A stretch of 26,833 bases of DNA. Source: Clostridia bacterium BRH_c25 (lineage in GTDB: Bacteria; Bacillota_A; Clostridia; Lutisporales; Lutisporaceae). The notes beneath the pieces are model-generated. The model worked only from the letters and a program-made list of their open reading frames with translations, searched no databases and was not told the origin of the DNA. The DNA lies in contig LOES01000097.1 in assembly GCA_001515955.1 (NCBI GenBank), positions 1 to 26,833 of the forward strand, written 5' to 3'. Shown here piece by piece: positions 1 to 8,556 of this stretch. The translations under genes and the position numbers were made by a program. Positions within the stretch are counted from its first letter, which is position 1; each line of letters begins with the position of its first letter.

Positions 1-164
1 TCGCGTTGCTCAGGATGACATATATGGTTGTATATAGCTATAATGTCAATATAATTTTCGCCGTGCCCTTCCGTGTTACACGTACCTGGACCTATAAGGA
101 ATACCCGAGCTTTCCTCGCATCTCGCATCTCGTATCTCGAGTCTGAAGAATGCTTCGCATTCTT
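1..164. repeat. Intergenic repeat mosaic downstream of kamA
   Basis: This gap has no gene. It contains a fragment ending in GCTCAGGATGACA (1-20), which recurs in diverged form at 20921-20946. A CCGTGTTACACGTACC fragment (70-87) resembles one arm of the 190-198 bp element at 5895 and 7019. A TCTCGCA/TCTCGTA heptamer array lies at 114-144. A 9-bp hairpin with a TTC loop (146-166) overlaps the kamA stop codon. On the minus strand it has no U-tract, so it is at best a weak terminator or an RNA-stabilising structure. Confidence 0.7.
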
Positions 165-1424
165 CTACTTATGTCTTGCTTTTGCTCTGTCTTTACGGAG
201 CATTTCCGTTGGTTCAAGGTTCATTGCATTTCCGGCTAGAAGCCCTGCAACACCTGACAATTTGTCATCCCTTTTGCCTTTACATACATCACAATTACAT
301 GGCTCTTCAATGTATTCAGGCTCAGTATAAGTGGTTATAACCCCTTCAAAGTTCCTGAGTATTACTTTTTTCTTGTTCTGTGAAATTACATACTGCGGCA
401 TTACAGGAGTCTTTCCGCCGCCTCCGGGAGCATCAACAACGAAGGTAGGCACGCAGAAGCCGGAAGTATGACCTCTAAGGCCTTCAATAATCTCAATGCC
501 CTTGGACACTGTAGTTCTAAAATGCTCTATTCCCATTGACAGGTCACATTGATAAATGTAGTATGGTCTTACTCTCATTTTTACCAGTCCGTGTACAAGA
601 TCTCTCATTATATGCACACAGTCATTTACTCCTCTTAGCAGCACTGACTGGTTGCCAAGTACGATACCTGCATCAGCAAGCTTGTTGCAAGCGGCAGCAG
701 ACTCAGGAGTGATTTCCTTCGGATGATTGAAATGGGTATTGAGCCATACCGGATGATATTTCTTGAGCATGTTCACCAGATCGTCAGTTATTCTCTGAGG
801 CATGACCACAGGAGTCCTTGATCCAAGTCTTACAATCTCCACATGATCGATTTCCCTGAGCTTTCTGATGATGTATTCAAGCACTTCATCATTTACAAGT
901 AACGGGTCTCCGCCGGAGAGAAGCACATCTCTTATAACAGGCGTGTTTCTAATATATTCTATAGCCTTGTCTATTCTTTCCATAGGCATCTGCTCGTCGT
1001 GCTGTCCTGCAAATCTTCTTCTGGTACAGTGTCTGCAGTACATTGAGCACTGGTCTGTAATCAGAAGAAGTGCTCTGTCCGGATATCTGTGAGTCAGGCC
1101 GGGTACCGGCGAATCTTCATCCTCATGAAGAGGGTCAAGCATGTCGGCATCTGCTTTGTGGAGCTCCTGTGAAGTAGGAACCGCCTGCTTTCTTATTGGA
1201 CAGTCCGGGTCGTTTGGATCCATAAGGGATGCATAATAGGGAGTAATTGCTCCTCTTAAGGTCTTCAAGCACTCGTGCACCCCTGCTTCTTCTTCGGGAG
1301 TAAGATTTATTACCTGCTTCATTTGTTCTACTGTTGTTATTCTGTTTGATACCTGCCATTTCCAGTCATTCCACTGTTCAGGAGTGACATCCTTCCATAA
1401 AGGTATGTCTTTATAGTTTCTCAA
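165..1424 (-). CDS. kamA: Lysine 2,3-aminomutase (KamA/AblA)
   Basis: Radical SAM, PLP-dependent enzyme that converts L-lysine to L-beta-lysine, the first step of clostridial lysine fermentation. The 419 residues match the family length. The radical SAM cluster motif is C126-SMY-C130-RH-C133. The PLP lysine is K338 in GGGGKTP, and the lysine-binding aspartates are D294 (QCDL) and D331 (VDAPG). The zinc ligands C269, C376, C378 and C381 all match the Clostridium subterminale enzyme with an offset of one. The start is TTG at 1424, eight bases after an AGGAGGT site; the nearby ATG at 1429 is out of frame. It follows kdd after a 134-bp gap filled by a repeat element and is probably co-transcribed. 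Genes for the later steps (kamDE, kce, kal) are not in the window. Confidence 0.97.
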   Translation of the reverse strand: MRNYKDIPLWKDVTPEQWNDWKWQVSNRITTVEQMKQVINLTPEEEAGVHECLKTLRGAITPYYASLMDPNDPDCPIRKQAVPTSQELHKADADMLDPLHEDEDSPVPGLTHRYPDRALLLITDQCSMYCRHCTRRRFAGQHDEQMPMERIDKAIEYIRNTPVIRDVLLSGGDPLLVNDEVLEYIIRKLREIDHVEIVRLGSRTPVVMPQRITDDLVNMLKKYHPVWLNTHFNHPKEITPESAAACNKLADAGIVLGNQSVLLRGVNDCVHIMRDLVHGLVKMRVRPYYIYQCDLSMGIEHFRTTVSKGIEIIEGLRGHTSGFCVPTFVVDAPGGGGKTPVMPQYVISQNKKKVILRNFEGVITTYTEPEYIEEPCNCDVCKGKRDDKLSGVAGLLAGNAMNLEPTEMLRKDRAKARHK

Positions 1425-1440
1425 TGCATTTACCTCCTAT

Positions 1441-1558
1441 ATTTATTTGGCTTCGCCAAAACAGTCTCTAGTCGCTAGTCTCTAGTCTCTAGAATTAAGC
1501 TAAGGCTTCGAAGAATTTTCTTGCGTCTCGCGACTAGTGACTAGTTACTCGCGACTAA
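1441..1558. repeat. Heptamer-array palindromic element between kdd and kamA
   Basis: Left array of four 7-mers: TCTCTAG, TCGCTAG, TCTCTAG, TCTCTAG (1465-1492). Right array, inverted relative to the left: CGACTAG, TGACTAG, TTACTCG, CGACTAA (1531-1558). A CTTCGAAG palindrome (1506-1513) lies almost exactly at the midpoint. The right array abuts the TAA stop of kdd (1559-1561). A small GGCTTCGCC hairpin (1449-1457) sits between the element and the kamA ribosome binding site. No promoter or terminator is evident. Confidence 0.8.
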
Positions 1559-2599
1559 TTATGCATACATCTCTGTGAAAAGGTCTCTTAAATCTTTGCT
1601 TTCCTTGAGTATCTGGAGTGTTATTTCTGCGTGTCCTTTTGTGTAGCCGTTACCTATTATCATGGTAACATCGCTTCCCACGCCCTCAGCACCCAAAGCT
1701 GCTTTTGTAAAGCTTGTTGCCATACTGAAGAAATATACAAGACCTGTATTTTTTGTAGCAAGTATGCTTGTCATTTCTGTGTCGGGTATGTTTACACAGT
1801 TGATTGTCAAATCAGCCAGCTCACCGTTTGTAAGCTCTGCTACCTTATTCATTATCTCTACCGGTTTTTTGGCATCGCCTACAAATATTTCATCACACAA
1901 ACCAAGCTTTTTCAATCTTTCTGCGCTCTTGGGACTTCCGCAGCAGCCGATAACCTTGCCTGTAGCTCCTGCTCTTTTCTTGGCTTCGTAGCAGCAAAGA
2001 ACTCCTGACTTACCGCCTGCACCTATTATGAAAACTGTTTCACCGGGCTTAACCAGCTTGGCAGTCTGGGCTGGAGCACCTGCTACGTCCAGTGCTGAAA
2101 GTGCAAGCTTTTCAGGCATGTCTGCCGGAAGCTTTGCATATATTCCGCTTTCGAAAAGTATTGCTTTTCCATTTATATCCACCTGATCGATGTCTTTTCT
2201 GATTTCCTTGATTTTATCTATTCTGAGAGGAGTTAATGAAAGCGATACAAGTGTTGCTATCTTATCCCCAACCTTTAAGTCGGTCTTGCCTTCCAAAGCA
2301 GATCCGATCTTTTCAATTGTACCTATCAGCATTCCTCCTGAGCCTGTAACCGGATTCCTGTGTTTACCCTGCTTTTCAACAATACCCAGCATGATTTCTT
2401 CGATTTTCTTTTCATCACCATGAGCCTGCTCCTCTATCTGTGTAAAGCTTGCTGAGTCAATGTTCAGGGTTTGAACATCGATAAGTATTTCATTGTCATA
2501 GAGCACATCCATATTGTTGTCGATTTTGTTTGCCGGCTGCGGCAATACTCCAACAGGCTCAATAACCCTGTGAGTACCAAATTTGCATCCTTTTTTCAT
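1559..2599 (-). CDS. kdd: L-erythro-3,5-diaminohexanoate dehydrogenase
   Basis: NAD(P)-dependent oxidative deamination of 3,5-diaminohexanoate to 5-amino-3-oxohexanoate in the lysine fermentation pathway. The 346-residue protein has the family's characteristic N-terminus (CKFGTHRVIEPVGVLPQPA) and a medium-chain-dehydrogenase-like Rossmann motif GAGGKSG at 193-199. Start is ATG with AAGGAGG ten bases upstream. It is the first gene of the kdd-kamA unit, downstream of a sigma-54-type promoter at 2687-2702 and of a sigma-54 activator gene. In known clusters kdd neighbours kce, kamA and kamDE. Here only kamA follows within the window. Confidence 0.95.
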   Translation of the reverse strand: MKKGCKFGTHRVIEPVGVLPQPANKIDNNMDVLYDNEILIDVQTLNIDSASFTQIEEQAHGDEKKIEEIMLGIVEKQGKHRNPVTGSGGMLIGTIEKIGSALEGKTDLKVGDKIATLVSLSLTPLRIDKIKEIRKDIDQVDINGKAILFESGIYAKLPADMPEKLALSALDVAGAPAQTAKLVKPGETVFIIGAGGKSGVLCCYEAKKRAGATGKVIGCCGSPKSAERLKKLGLCDEIFVGDAKKPVEIMNKVAELTNGELADLTINCVNIPDTEMTSILATKNTGLVYFFSMATSFTKAALGAEGVGSDVTMIIGNGYTKGHAEITLQILKESKDLRDLFTEMYA

Positions 2600-2628
2600 G
2601 GGTTGTTTTCCTCCTTATAATTATATTG

Positions 2629-2657
2629 GGCGAATGGACGACCAATGGTCGCCCCTA
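2629..2657. repeat. Palindromic GGGCGACC/GGTCGCCC repeat in the kdd leader
   Basis: Palindromic repeat built on CGACCAATGGTCG and ending CCCCTAC, preceded by GGGCGAATGGACG. Relatives occur at 4748-4772 and 16306-16329, and a GAACACTGTTC variant occurs at 11897 and 17199. It lies between the predicted sigma-54 promoter and the kdd ribosome binding site, so it should be transcribed as a hairpin in the 5' leader. Confidence 0.75.
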
Positions 2658-2686
2658 CATAGATTTCATGTTACTTTATTAACATA

Positions 2687-2702
2687 AGCAAGTTATATGC
2701 CA
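2687..2702 (-). promoter_or_regulatory. Sigma-54 (-24/-12) promoter of kdd-kamA
   Basis: On the minus strand the sequence is TGGCATATAACTTGCT. It has GG and GC exactly ten bases apart, as in the consensus TGGCAC-N5-TTGCW, with one deviation (T for C at the sixth position). It lies between the stop of a sigma-54 activator gene and the kdd start. Transcription would begin about 12 bases downstream, near 2675, giving a leader of roughly 75 bases. The activator's enhancer site was not identified with confidence. Confidence 0.8.
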
Positions 2703-2716
2703 ATTATGCCGAATAC

Positions 2717-2743
2717 AAAAGAACACCCATTTTTCAATGGGTG
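2717..2743 (-). terminator. Intrinsic terminator of the sigma-54 activator gene
   Basis: Minus-strand stem CACCCATT / AATGGGTG with a 4-base GAAA loop, followed by TTCTTTT. It lies 47 bases past the stop of the regulator gene and 15 bases upstream of the kdd sigma-54 promoter, so it separates the two transcription units. Confidence 0.8.
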
Positions 2744-2789
2744 CTGCTCATTGCCCAAATATTTTTTCCTTGATTTTTTTTATTATCGC

Positions 2790-4208
2790 TTAAAATTCGG
2801 CATCATAAATTCTTATATTGTATTTACCTATTTTGTACTGCAGTGTCTGTCTTGGCACATCAAGCATTTCTGCTGCCCTTGTCACATTGCCTTCACTCTT
2901 TTTCATCGCCTTCTCTATAAGGTTCCTCTCGAGACTGTACATTGCCTCCTTCAAGGATTTAATCTCATGATCCTCTTGTGCTGATTCGGATTTCCTGAAT
3001 ATCTCTCCCAAATAGTAAGGAAGACACTTACTATCGATGGTATCTCCGTCAGCAATGTTCATGGCCCCTTCAATGGCATGCTCCAGCTCTCTCACGTTTC
3101 CCGGCCAGGAGTAATTCATGAAAAACTCCTCCACATCATCGCTTACATACTTGACATTCTTATAAAGCCGCTTGTTATACTTCTTGACAAAATGCTCTAT
3201 GAGAAGATGGATATCATCTCTCTTCTCTCTCAAAGGCGGCATTTTAAGGGATATGACACTTAGACGGAAGAACAGGTCATCCCTGAGGGTCTTATCCTGA
3301 AGTGCCTGCCTGGGGTCAATATTTATAGCTGTTACTATTCTCACATCAACATGAATGGTTCTTGTGTCTCCAACCCTTCTCACATTCCCGTCCTGTATTA
3401 CCCTTAGAAGCTTTGCCTGGAGCTGCAGGGACATGGAGTTGATCTCATCCAGGAACATGGTTCCGCCGTTGGCGATTTCAAAAAGCCCCGGCCTGGTCTC
3501 CGCTCCGGTAAAGCTGCCTCTGATCGTACCGAAAAGTATGCTTTCAAGCAAAGTCTCCGGAAGTGCCGCACAATTTTGGGCAATAAAAGGCTTATCCCTC
3601 CGCGGACTTGCATTATGTATGGCATGTACCAGCAGCTCCTTACCCGTACCGGTTTCGCCATAAACCATAATGGGTGAAGGTGATGAAGCTACTGTCAGGG
3701 CGTCTTTTTTGAGCTTCAGCATTATTTCGGATACACCAATTATGTCTGCAAAGTTATAAAATGCCTTGCTTCCATCATAGCTTTTTTCAACTTTTGCATC
3801 CTTCAAAAGCTGCGCCTGCAAATCCACTACCTTTTCAGAAAGCTTCTTGACCTCTGTTATGTCTCTTGAAACTTCAAGAGCACCCATGACGCGTTTACCC
3901 GAAATTATAGGTATTGTTGAATTAACGGTGGTTATTTGTACACCCTTGTAGTTTTTGAAGGCCTGCTGGTAATTAAGAATAGGCTTTCCTGATTTTATGG
4001 TTTTCAATATGGTACTGGTATCCTCTGTCAGAGACGGATATATCTCCAGTATGTGTCTTCCCAAAGCCTCCTCCGGGTTTATATTGTCCAAATCCGCAGC
4101 AAATTTGTTGTAATAAACTATTTTCCCCGAACTATCAACAATGTGAATGCCTTCTTCAATATTGTCCAATATGTCTTCAATATTTTCTTTAAATAAGGAA
4201 TTCAACAA
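2790..4208 (-). CDS. Sigma-54-dependent transcriptional activator (PAS, AAA+, Fis-type HTH)
   Basis: Enhancer-binding protein that drives open-complex formation by sigma-54 RNA polymerase using ATP. The 472 residues hold an N-terminal PAS sensor (about 10-120), a AAA+ domain with Walker A GETGTGKE (184-191), the sigma-54 contact loop GSFTGA (231-236, a variant of GAFTGA), Walker B MFLDE (251-255) and SWPGNVREL (367-375), and a Fis-type helix-turn-helix (about 438-462). There is no receiver domain, so a small molecule or redox signal sensed by the PAS domain is likely. The start is TTG with AAAGGAGG seven bases upstream; the second codon is also TTG. Its position beside the predicted sigma-54 promoter of kdd-kamA suggests it controls lysine fermentation. 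Confidence 0.93.
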   Translation of the reverse strand: MLNSLFKENIEDILDNIEEGIHIVDSSGKIVYYNKFAADLDNINPEEALGRHILEIYPSLTEDTSTILKTIKSGKPILNYQQAFKNYKGVQITTVNSTIPIISGKRVMGALEVSRDITEVKKLSEKVVDLQAQLLKDAKVEKSYDGSKAFYNFADIIGVSEIMLKLKKDALTVASSPSPIMVYGETGTGKELLVHAIHNASPRRDKPFIAQNCAALPETLLESILFGTIRGSFTGAETRPGLFEIANGGTMFLDEINSMSLQLQAKLLRVIQDGNVRRVGDTRTIHVDVRIVTAINIDPRQALQDKTLRDDLFFRLSVISLKMPPLREKRDDIHLLIEHFVKKYNKRLYKNVKYVSDDVEEFFMNYSWPGNVRELEHAIEGAMNIADGDTIDSKCLPYYLGEIFRKSESAQEDHEIKSLKEAMYSLERNLIEKAMKKSEGNVTRAAEMLDVPRQTLQYKIGKYNIRIYDAEF

Positions 4209-4310
4209 GCTTCCGCCTCCTTTCCCAAGTCATTTCAGCCTCTGTATCGGCTTATTGCTCTAACGCTTTTTCTCCCTCTGCCGATTATTCGGCACAAGGC
4301 TTGTTTTAAA

Positions 4311-4330
4311 AGCAGGTAATATTACCTGCT
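4311..4330. terminator. Perfect 10-bp hairpin downstream of the DUF1934 remnant
   Basis: Contiguous inverted repeat AGCAGGTAAT/ATTACCTGCT flanked by CTTTTGTT on the plus side and TTTAAAA on the minus side. It lies just past the end of the decayed gene and is probably its old terminator. The U-tract is better in the plus direction, where there is no gene to end. Confidence 0.6.
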
Positions 4331-4339
4331 CTTTTGTTA

Positions 4340-4670
4340 TCATTCCGGGTGTATGACCTTTATTGTCATTTCATTTGTAAAGGCTTCCCCTGAGTTCATG
4401 TCCAGCATGTACTTCAAGTATACACTACTTATCAGACTATTACAAATCTTTATATCAAACTTTTGTGTCAAAATAGACAACTCAAAAACTCCATATGCTG
4501 TTTTATATGTGTTTGTTGTCTCGCAGCCCGGCCTGAAAAGCATCTTGGAGCTTATTGCCCTGTTTTTCATAGTATCTGCCCTCAGTATAAAACTCCATGC
4601 TGTCTACGGTTCCCTGGCTGTCGGACTGGGAGGATGTGATATGCAGTTTTATTTGGGTTCCGTTGCTCAT
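4340..4670 (-). pseudogene. Decayed DUF1934 (YwiB-type) beta-barrel protein gene
   Basis: Two fragments in different frames together resemble DUF1934 proteins. The N-terminal part starts at ATG 4670 (MSNGTQIKLHITSSQ... FYTEGRYYEKQGN, to about 4553). The C-terminal part (SKMLFRPG... KTAYGVFELSILTQKFDI... TIKVIHPE, about 4549 to 4340) is in another frame. The family segment between them (typically SYDETELSGMEGTTT-like, about 30-35 residues) is absent, so an internal deletion of roughly 100 bases with frame change is the simplest explanation. Total coding span is about 110 codons against about 140 normally. A weak AAAGGA site precedes the ATG, and an intrinsic-terminator-like hairpin lies just after the end. 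Recognition is from recalled family motifs and was not searched. Confidence 0.65.
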
Positions 4671-4684
4671 GATTATATCATTCC

Positions 4685-5851
<1,167 letters not shown>

Positions 5852-5894
5852 GTTATCAAATCCTTTCGGCTTTTCTGGTTCGGGGTTCGGGAGT

Positions 5895-6084
5895 ACGGGT
5901 AACACGGATGACACGGATGTTACACGGAATTCCTATGGAATTACACGGTTATTTTTATTATTTTTATATCGCTATTTTAGTGAATATAGATGCTCTCTGC
6001 ATTACCAAATACCGATTCATTCTTTTAAAGTATTATACCAGCCGTGTTTTTCCGTGGAAGATCCGTGTGTTCAGTGTTACCCGT
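5895..6084. repeat. 190-bp element with ACGGGTAAC terminal inverted repeats (copy 1)
   Basis: The ends are ACGGGTAAC (5895-5903) and GTTACCCGT (6076-6084). The arms are built of ACACGGA-type units. The left arm contains ACGGAATTCCTATGGAATT and the right arm CCAGCCGTGT and TCCGTGG. The interior is AT-rich with no ORF. Copy 2 (7019-7216) has the same ends, arms and order, so the pair are true homologues. It lies between the metallo-hydrolase gene and the PP-loop gene, in the latter's promoter region. Confidence 0.85.
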
Positions 6085-6101
6085 TCCCGGAACCCCGCAA
6101 C

Positions 6102-7001
6102 CTATTTTCTAACAAATTTCAGCTTGTAATCTTCAAATACCGTAGTAAGCATTCCTTCCTTGGTCATATGGGAGAGAAAGGCTGAGACAGTTGAAACAGT
6201 CAGGTAATATTGAGTTATATTTTGCCTGATACTGTATCTTTCAACCATATTTGCCACTATTTCTTCCCTGTCCAGAGCCCTGCTGCAAATATCAGCTATA
6301 TAGCCAACAGCGTCTCTTAGAACCTCAATATTGGCATCCAGTGTATCTCCGGGCTCTGTCAGAGCCTCCCCGTGGCTTGGCACATAATAATCATAGCCCA
6401 TATGCTTAAGGCTTTCAAGAGTGCTGACAGACTCGCCGATTCCTGTGAAATAGGGCAGCCCGTGCTTTTCCAATATATCCTTGGAAAAGAAGGAATCTCC
6501 GGCAAAAAGCACTTTATCTGCGGTTGCAATTCCAACCATCCCGGGAGTATGCCCGTACAATGGCACTACATCAATAACAACCCCGTTAATATTCAGCTCA
6601 CCATTCTCCAGTATATAATCAACCTTTGTACCTTTCGCTTTCAGAAACTTAGTATCCAGTTCCTTTAAAGGATAGGCCGAGTAGAGATAAAATGGCTCCA
6701 GCTCAGGATACTCTATAATGCCTTTTTCAAATGGTGGAGCATATATTATACTGCCTGTCCTGCTTTTTATTATATCATTGCCTCCGCAATGATCGGCGTG
6801 GGAGTGGGTATTTATTATTGCTCCTACTCCCATACCGTTCTCCTGCATTGTTTTCAGCAGTCTTCTTCCTGAGTCATCATCCAAACCTGTGTCTACAACT
6901 ATACTAAGAAATGGATTCTCAGTGTTCTTTATTATGCCGATTTTGGCCGCCCCATCCAAATAATAGGTATTGCCTTTTACATGAACAAGTTTGTAACCCA
7001 T
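6102..7001 (-). CDS. Metallo-beta-lactamase-fold hydrolase
   Basis: Binuclear-metal hydrolase of unknown substrate. The 299-residue protein shows the signature HSHADH with H66, H68, D70 and H71, then H151 (YGHTPG), D169 (FAGDS) and H210 (VPSHGE), so the full metal-binding set is present. The C-terminal 70 residues (about 225-299) look helical and may be a winged-helix-like domain; this is inferred. There is no signal peptide, so it is cytoplasmic. Start is ATG with AAAGGAGG seven bases upstream. The gene stands alone between two same-orientation copies of a 190-198 bp repeat element (5895-6084 and 7019-7216). It is not a beta-lactamase in any demonstrable sense. Confidence 0.88.
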   Translation of the reverse strand: MGYKLVHVKGNTYYLDGAAKIGIIKNTENPFLSIVVDTGLDDDSGRRLLKTMQENGMGVGAIINTHSHADHCGGNDIIKSRTGSIIYAPPFEKGIIEYPELEPFYLYSAYPLKELDTKFLKAKGTKVDYILENGELNINGVVIDVVPLYGHTPGMVGIATADKVLFAGDSFFSKDILEKHGLPYFTGIGESVSTLESLKHMGYDYYVPSHGEALTEPGDTLDANIEVLRDAVGYIADICSRALDREEIVANMVERYSIRQNITQYYLTVSTVSAFLSHMTKEGMLTTVFEDYKLKFVRK

Positions 7002-7018
7002 ATAATCCTCCTTTGAGA

Positions 7019-7216
7019 ACGGGTAACACGGAATACACGGATGTTACACGGAATTCCTATGGAATTGCACGGTTATCTATTATATAATATACAGCTACAT
7101 TAGTGAATTTTGATACTTACTTCATTATCGATAATTATTTATGTTTTATAATATTTTTTCCAGCCGTGTATTCCGTGGATTTCCGTGTTTTTCCGCAGGA
7201 AAACCGTGTTACCCGT
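7019..7216. repeat. 198-bp element with ACGGGTAAC terminal inverted repeats (copy 2)
   Basis: Same ends, ACGGGTAAC (7019-7027) and GTTACCCGT (7208-7216), and same left arm (ACACGGATGTTACACGGAAT) as copy 1, with an AT-rich interior that is alignable in places (TTAGTGAAT; CCAGCCGTGT). Orientation is the same as copy 1, with the 900-bp hydrolase gene between them. Confidence 0.85.
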
Positions 7217-7235
7217 ACCTCTGTCCGCTTCATTT

Positions 7236-7267
7236 CCTCGAATCTCGCATCTCGTATCTCGCATCTA
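7236..7267. repeat. TCTCGYA heptamer array forming the ddl stop codon
   Basis: The 7-mers are CCTCGAA, TCTCGCA, TCTCGTA and TCTCGCA followed by TCTA. On the minus strand the terminal TCTA supplies the TAG stop of ddl, the same arrangement as at 4820-4858. Confidence 0.85.
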
Positions 7268-8332
7268 TTCATTGTGTCTTTCAATTGCCAGTTCTATCAG
7301 TCTGTCTATCAGCTTGCTGTAGCTTAGTCCTGCTGCGTCCCATAGTTTGGGATACATGCTTATCTTGGTGAAACCGGGAATGGTGTTGATTTCATTTATA
7401 TATATATCACCCGTCTCTTTATCCATGAAAAAATCCACTCTTGCCATTCCACAGCAGTCAAGGGCCTTGTAAGCTTCAACAGCAGCTTCCCTCATCTCCT
7501 CGACTTTACTGCCGGGAAGCTCTGCCGGAATCACAAGTACTGATTTGCCGTCATCAAAATACTTTGCTTCATAATCATAAAACTCATGACTTGGAATTAT
7601 CTCACCTATTCCTGAAGCAACCGGATCATTGTTCCCAAGTACAGAGCATTCGAATTCTCTGCAATTAATGCCTTCCTCTATTATGACCTTTCTATCGTAT
7701 TTGCATGCCTCCCTCAAGCCTTTCTCAAGCTCCTCCCTGTTGTGTGCCTTGGTGATGCCGACACTGGAACCCATATTGACCGGCTTGATAAACACAGGAT
7801 AGGTGAATTTGTCTTCCACCATACTGATAATCGGCTCTATATCTCTCTCAATATCCCTCTTCAGCACTACCGCGTACCCTCCGACATGAAGTCCGGCATC
7901 GCAGAACAACTGCTTTGAAAGCCCCTTATCCATCCCCAGAGCTGATGCCATTACGCCGCAGCCTACATAGGGGACATCAAGCATCTCAAAAAGTCCCTGT
8001 ATAGTACCGTCTTCTCCATTAGGGCCATGCAGCACCGGGAATACAACTTCTATCCTGCTTTCGCCGTTCCCGCTGAACAAACCGGAAAACAGCAGATTAA
8101 TTGTCTCATCCCTATCTGCTCCTACCGCTTCCTTTTCCCAGCTGCCATCTATTATTTTATCCGTTTCACCCTTGTATGCCATCCACTTACCTTGTTTTGT
8201 TATTCCTATCATATGTATATTATACTTATCTTTATCCATAGCCTTTATGACATTGGTTGCAGACATAAGGGACACTTCATGCTCTCCCGACTTCCCGCCG
8301 AATACCACAGCAACATTTAACTTCTCACTCAT
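7265..8332 (-). CDS. ddl: D-alanine--D-alanine ligase
   Basis: ATP-grasp ligase that makes D-Ala-D-Ala for peptidoglycan precursors. The 355 residues fit the family. Visible signatures are FGGKSGEHEVS (11-21), HGPNGEDGT (102-110), KPVNMGSSVGI (183-193), the omega-loop YDYEAKY (252-258) with the tyrosine typical of D-Ala-D-Ala rather than D-Ala-D-Lac enzymes, and the metal site NEINTIPGFT (313-322). Start is ATG after AGGAGGT. Its leader contains the palindrome TTTCGCGAAA and a segment shared with the ypeB and gerA leaders. The TAG stop comes from a repeat array. No terminator is evident. Confidence 0.97.
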   Translation of the reverse strand: MSEKLNVAVVFGGKSGEHEVSLMSATNVIKAMDKDKYNIHMIGITKQGKWMAYKGETDKIIDGSWEKEAVGADRDETINLLFSGLFSGNGESRIEVVFPVLHGPNGEDGTIQGLFEMLDVPYVGCGVMASALGMDKGLSKQLFCDAGLHVGGYAVVLKRDIERDIEPIISMVEDKFTYPVFIKPVNMGSSVGITKAHNREELEKGLREACKYDRKVIIEEGINCREFECSVLGNNDPVASGIGEIIPSHEFYDYEAKYFDDGKSVLVIPAELPGSKVEEMREAAVEAYKALDCCGMARVDFFMDKETGDIYINEINTIPGFTKISMYPKLWDAAGLSYSKLIDRLIELAIERHNE

Positions 8333-8513
8333 TCATTACCTCCTATATATTTCGCGAAAAACATTTTAAACGACTCACTAAATTTTACACATTCAGTTTA
8401 CTATATTATTATTCTACTCTCCTGCAAAATATTAATCAAACAAAATAGATACTAGATACGAGATGCGAGAGTTTAGTAAAGCGTTGGAGCAGGATGTGGG
8501 GGGAATTAGAAAG
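8333..8513. repeat. ddl leader motif and TAGATAC/GAGATGC array upstream of ddl
   Basis: This gap has no gene. CCTCCTATATATTTCGC (8339-8355) is the ddl ribosome binding site plus the leader motif shared with ypeB and gerA. It runs into TTTCGCGAAAAACATTTTA. An array TAGATAC, TAGATAC, GAGATGC, GAGAG (8446-8471) is the TCTCGYA heptamer family in the opposite orientation. The sspF terminator follows. I see no promoter I would call with confidence. Confidence 0.65.
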
Positions 8514-8545
8514 CCGGAGGCAGACCATTAGTGGTTTGCCTCCGG
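8514..8545. terminator. Strong hairpin, terminator of sspF (bidirectional)
   Basis: Stem CCGGAGGCAGACCA / TGGTTTGCCTCCGG, about 14 bp with one G-U type mismatch and a short loop. It is followed by TTTTTTACTTTTT on the plus side and CTTTCTAATT on the minus side. It lies just past the sspF stop. The plus-strand U-tract is the better one. Confidence 0.75.
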
Positions 8546-8556
8546 TTTTTTACTTT

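Noticed and set aside
114..144. Heptamer arrays considered as CRISPR arrays
   Set aside because: Units are 7 bases without spacers, and no cas gene is present.
4290..4305. CGGCACAAGGCTTGTT as a plus-strand sigma-54 promoter
   Set aside because: The spacing is right but the -12 GC is GT, the first base deviates, and no plus-strand gene follows it.
5852..5914. N-terminal extension of the PP-loop protein
   Set aside because: The extra 21 codons run into the ACGGGTAAC repeat, while the ATG at 5851 has a ribosome binding site directly before SGGLDS-containing sequence.
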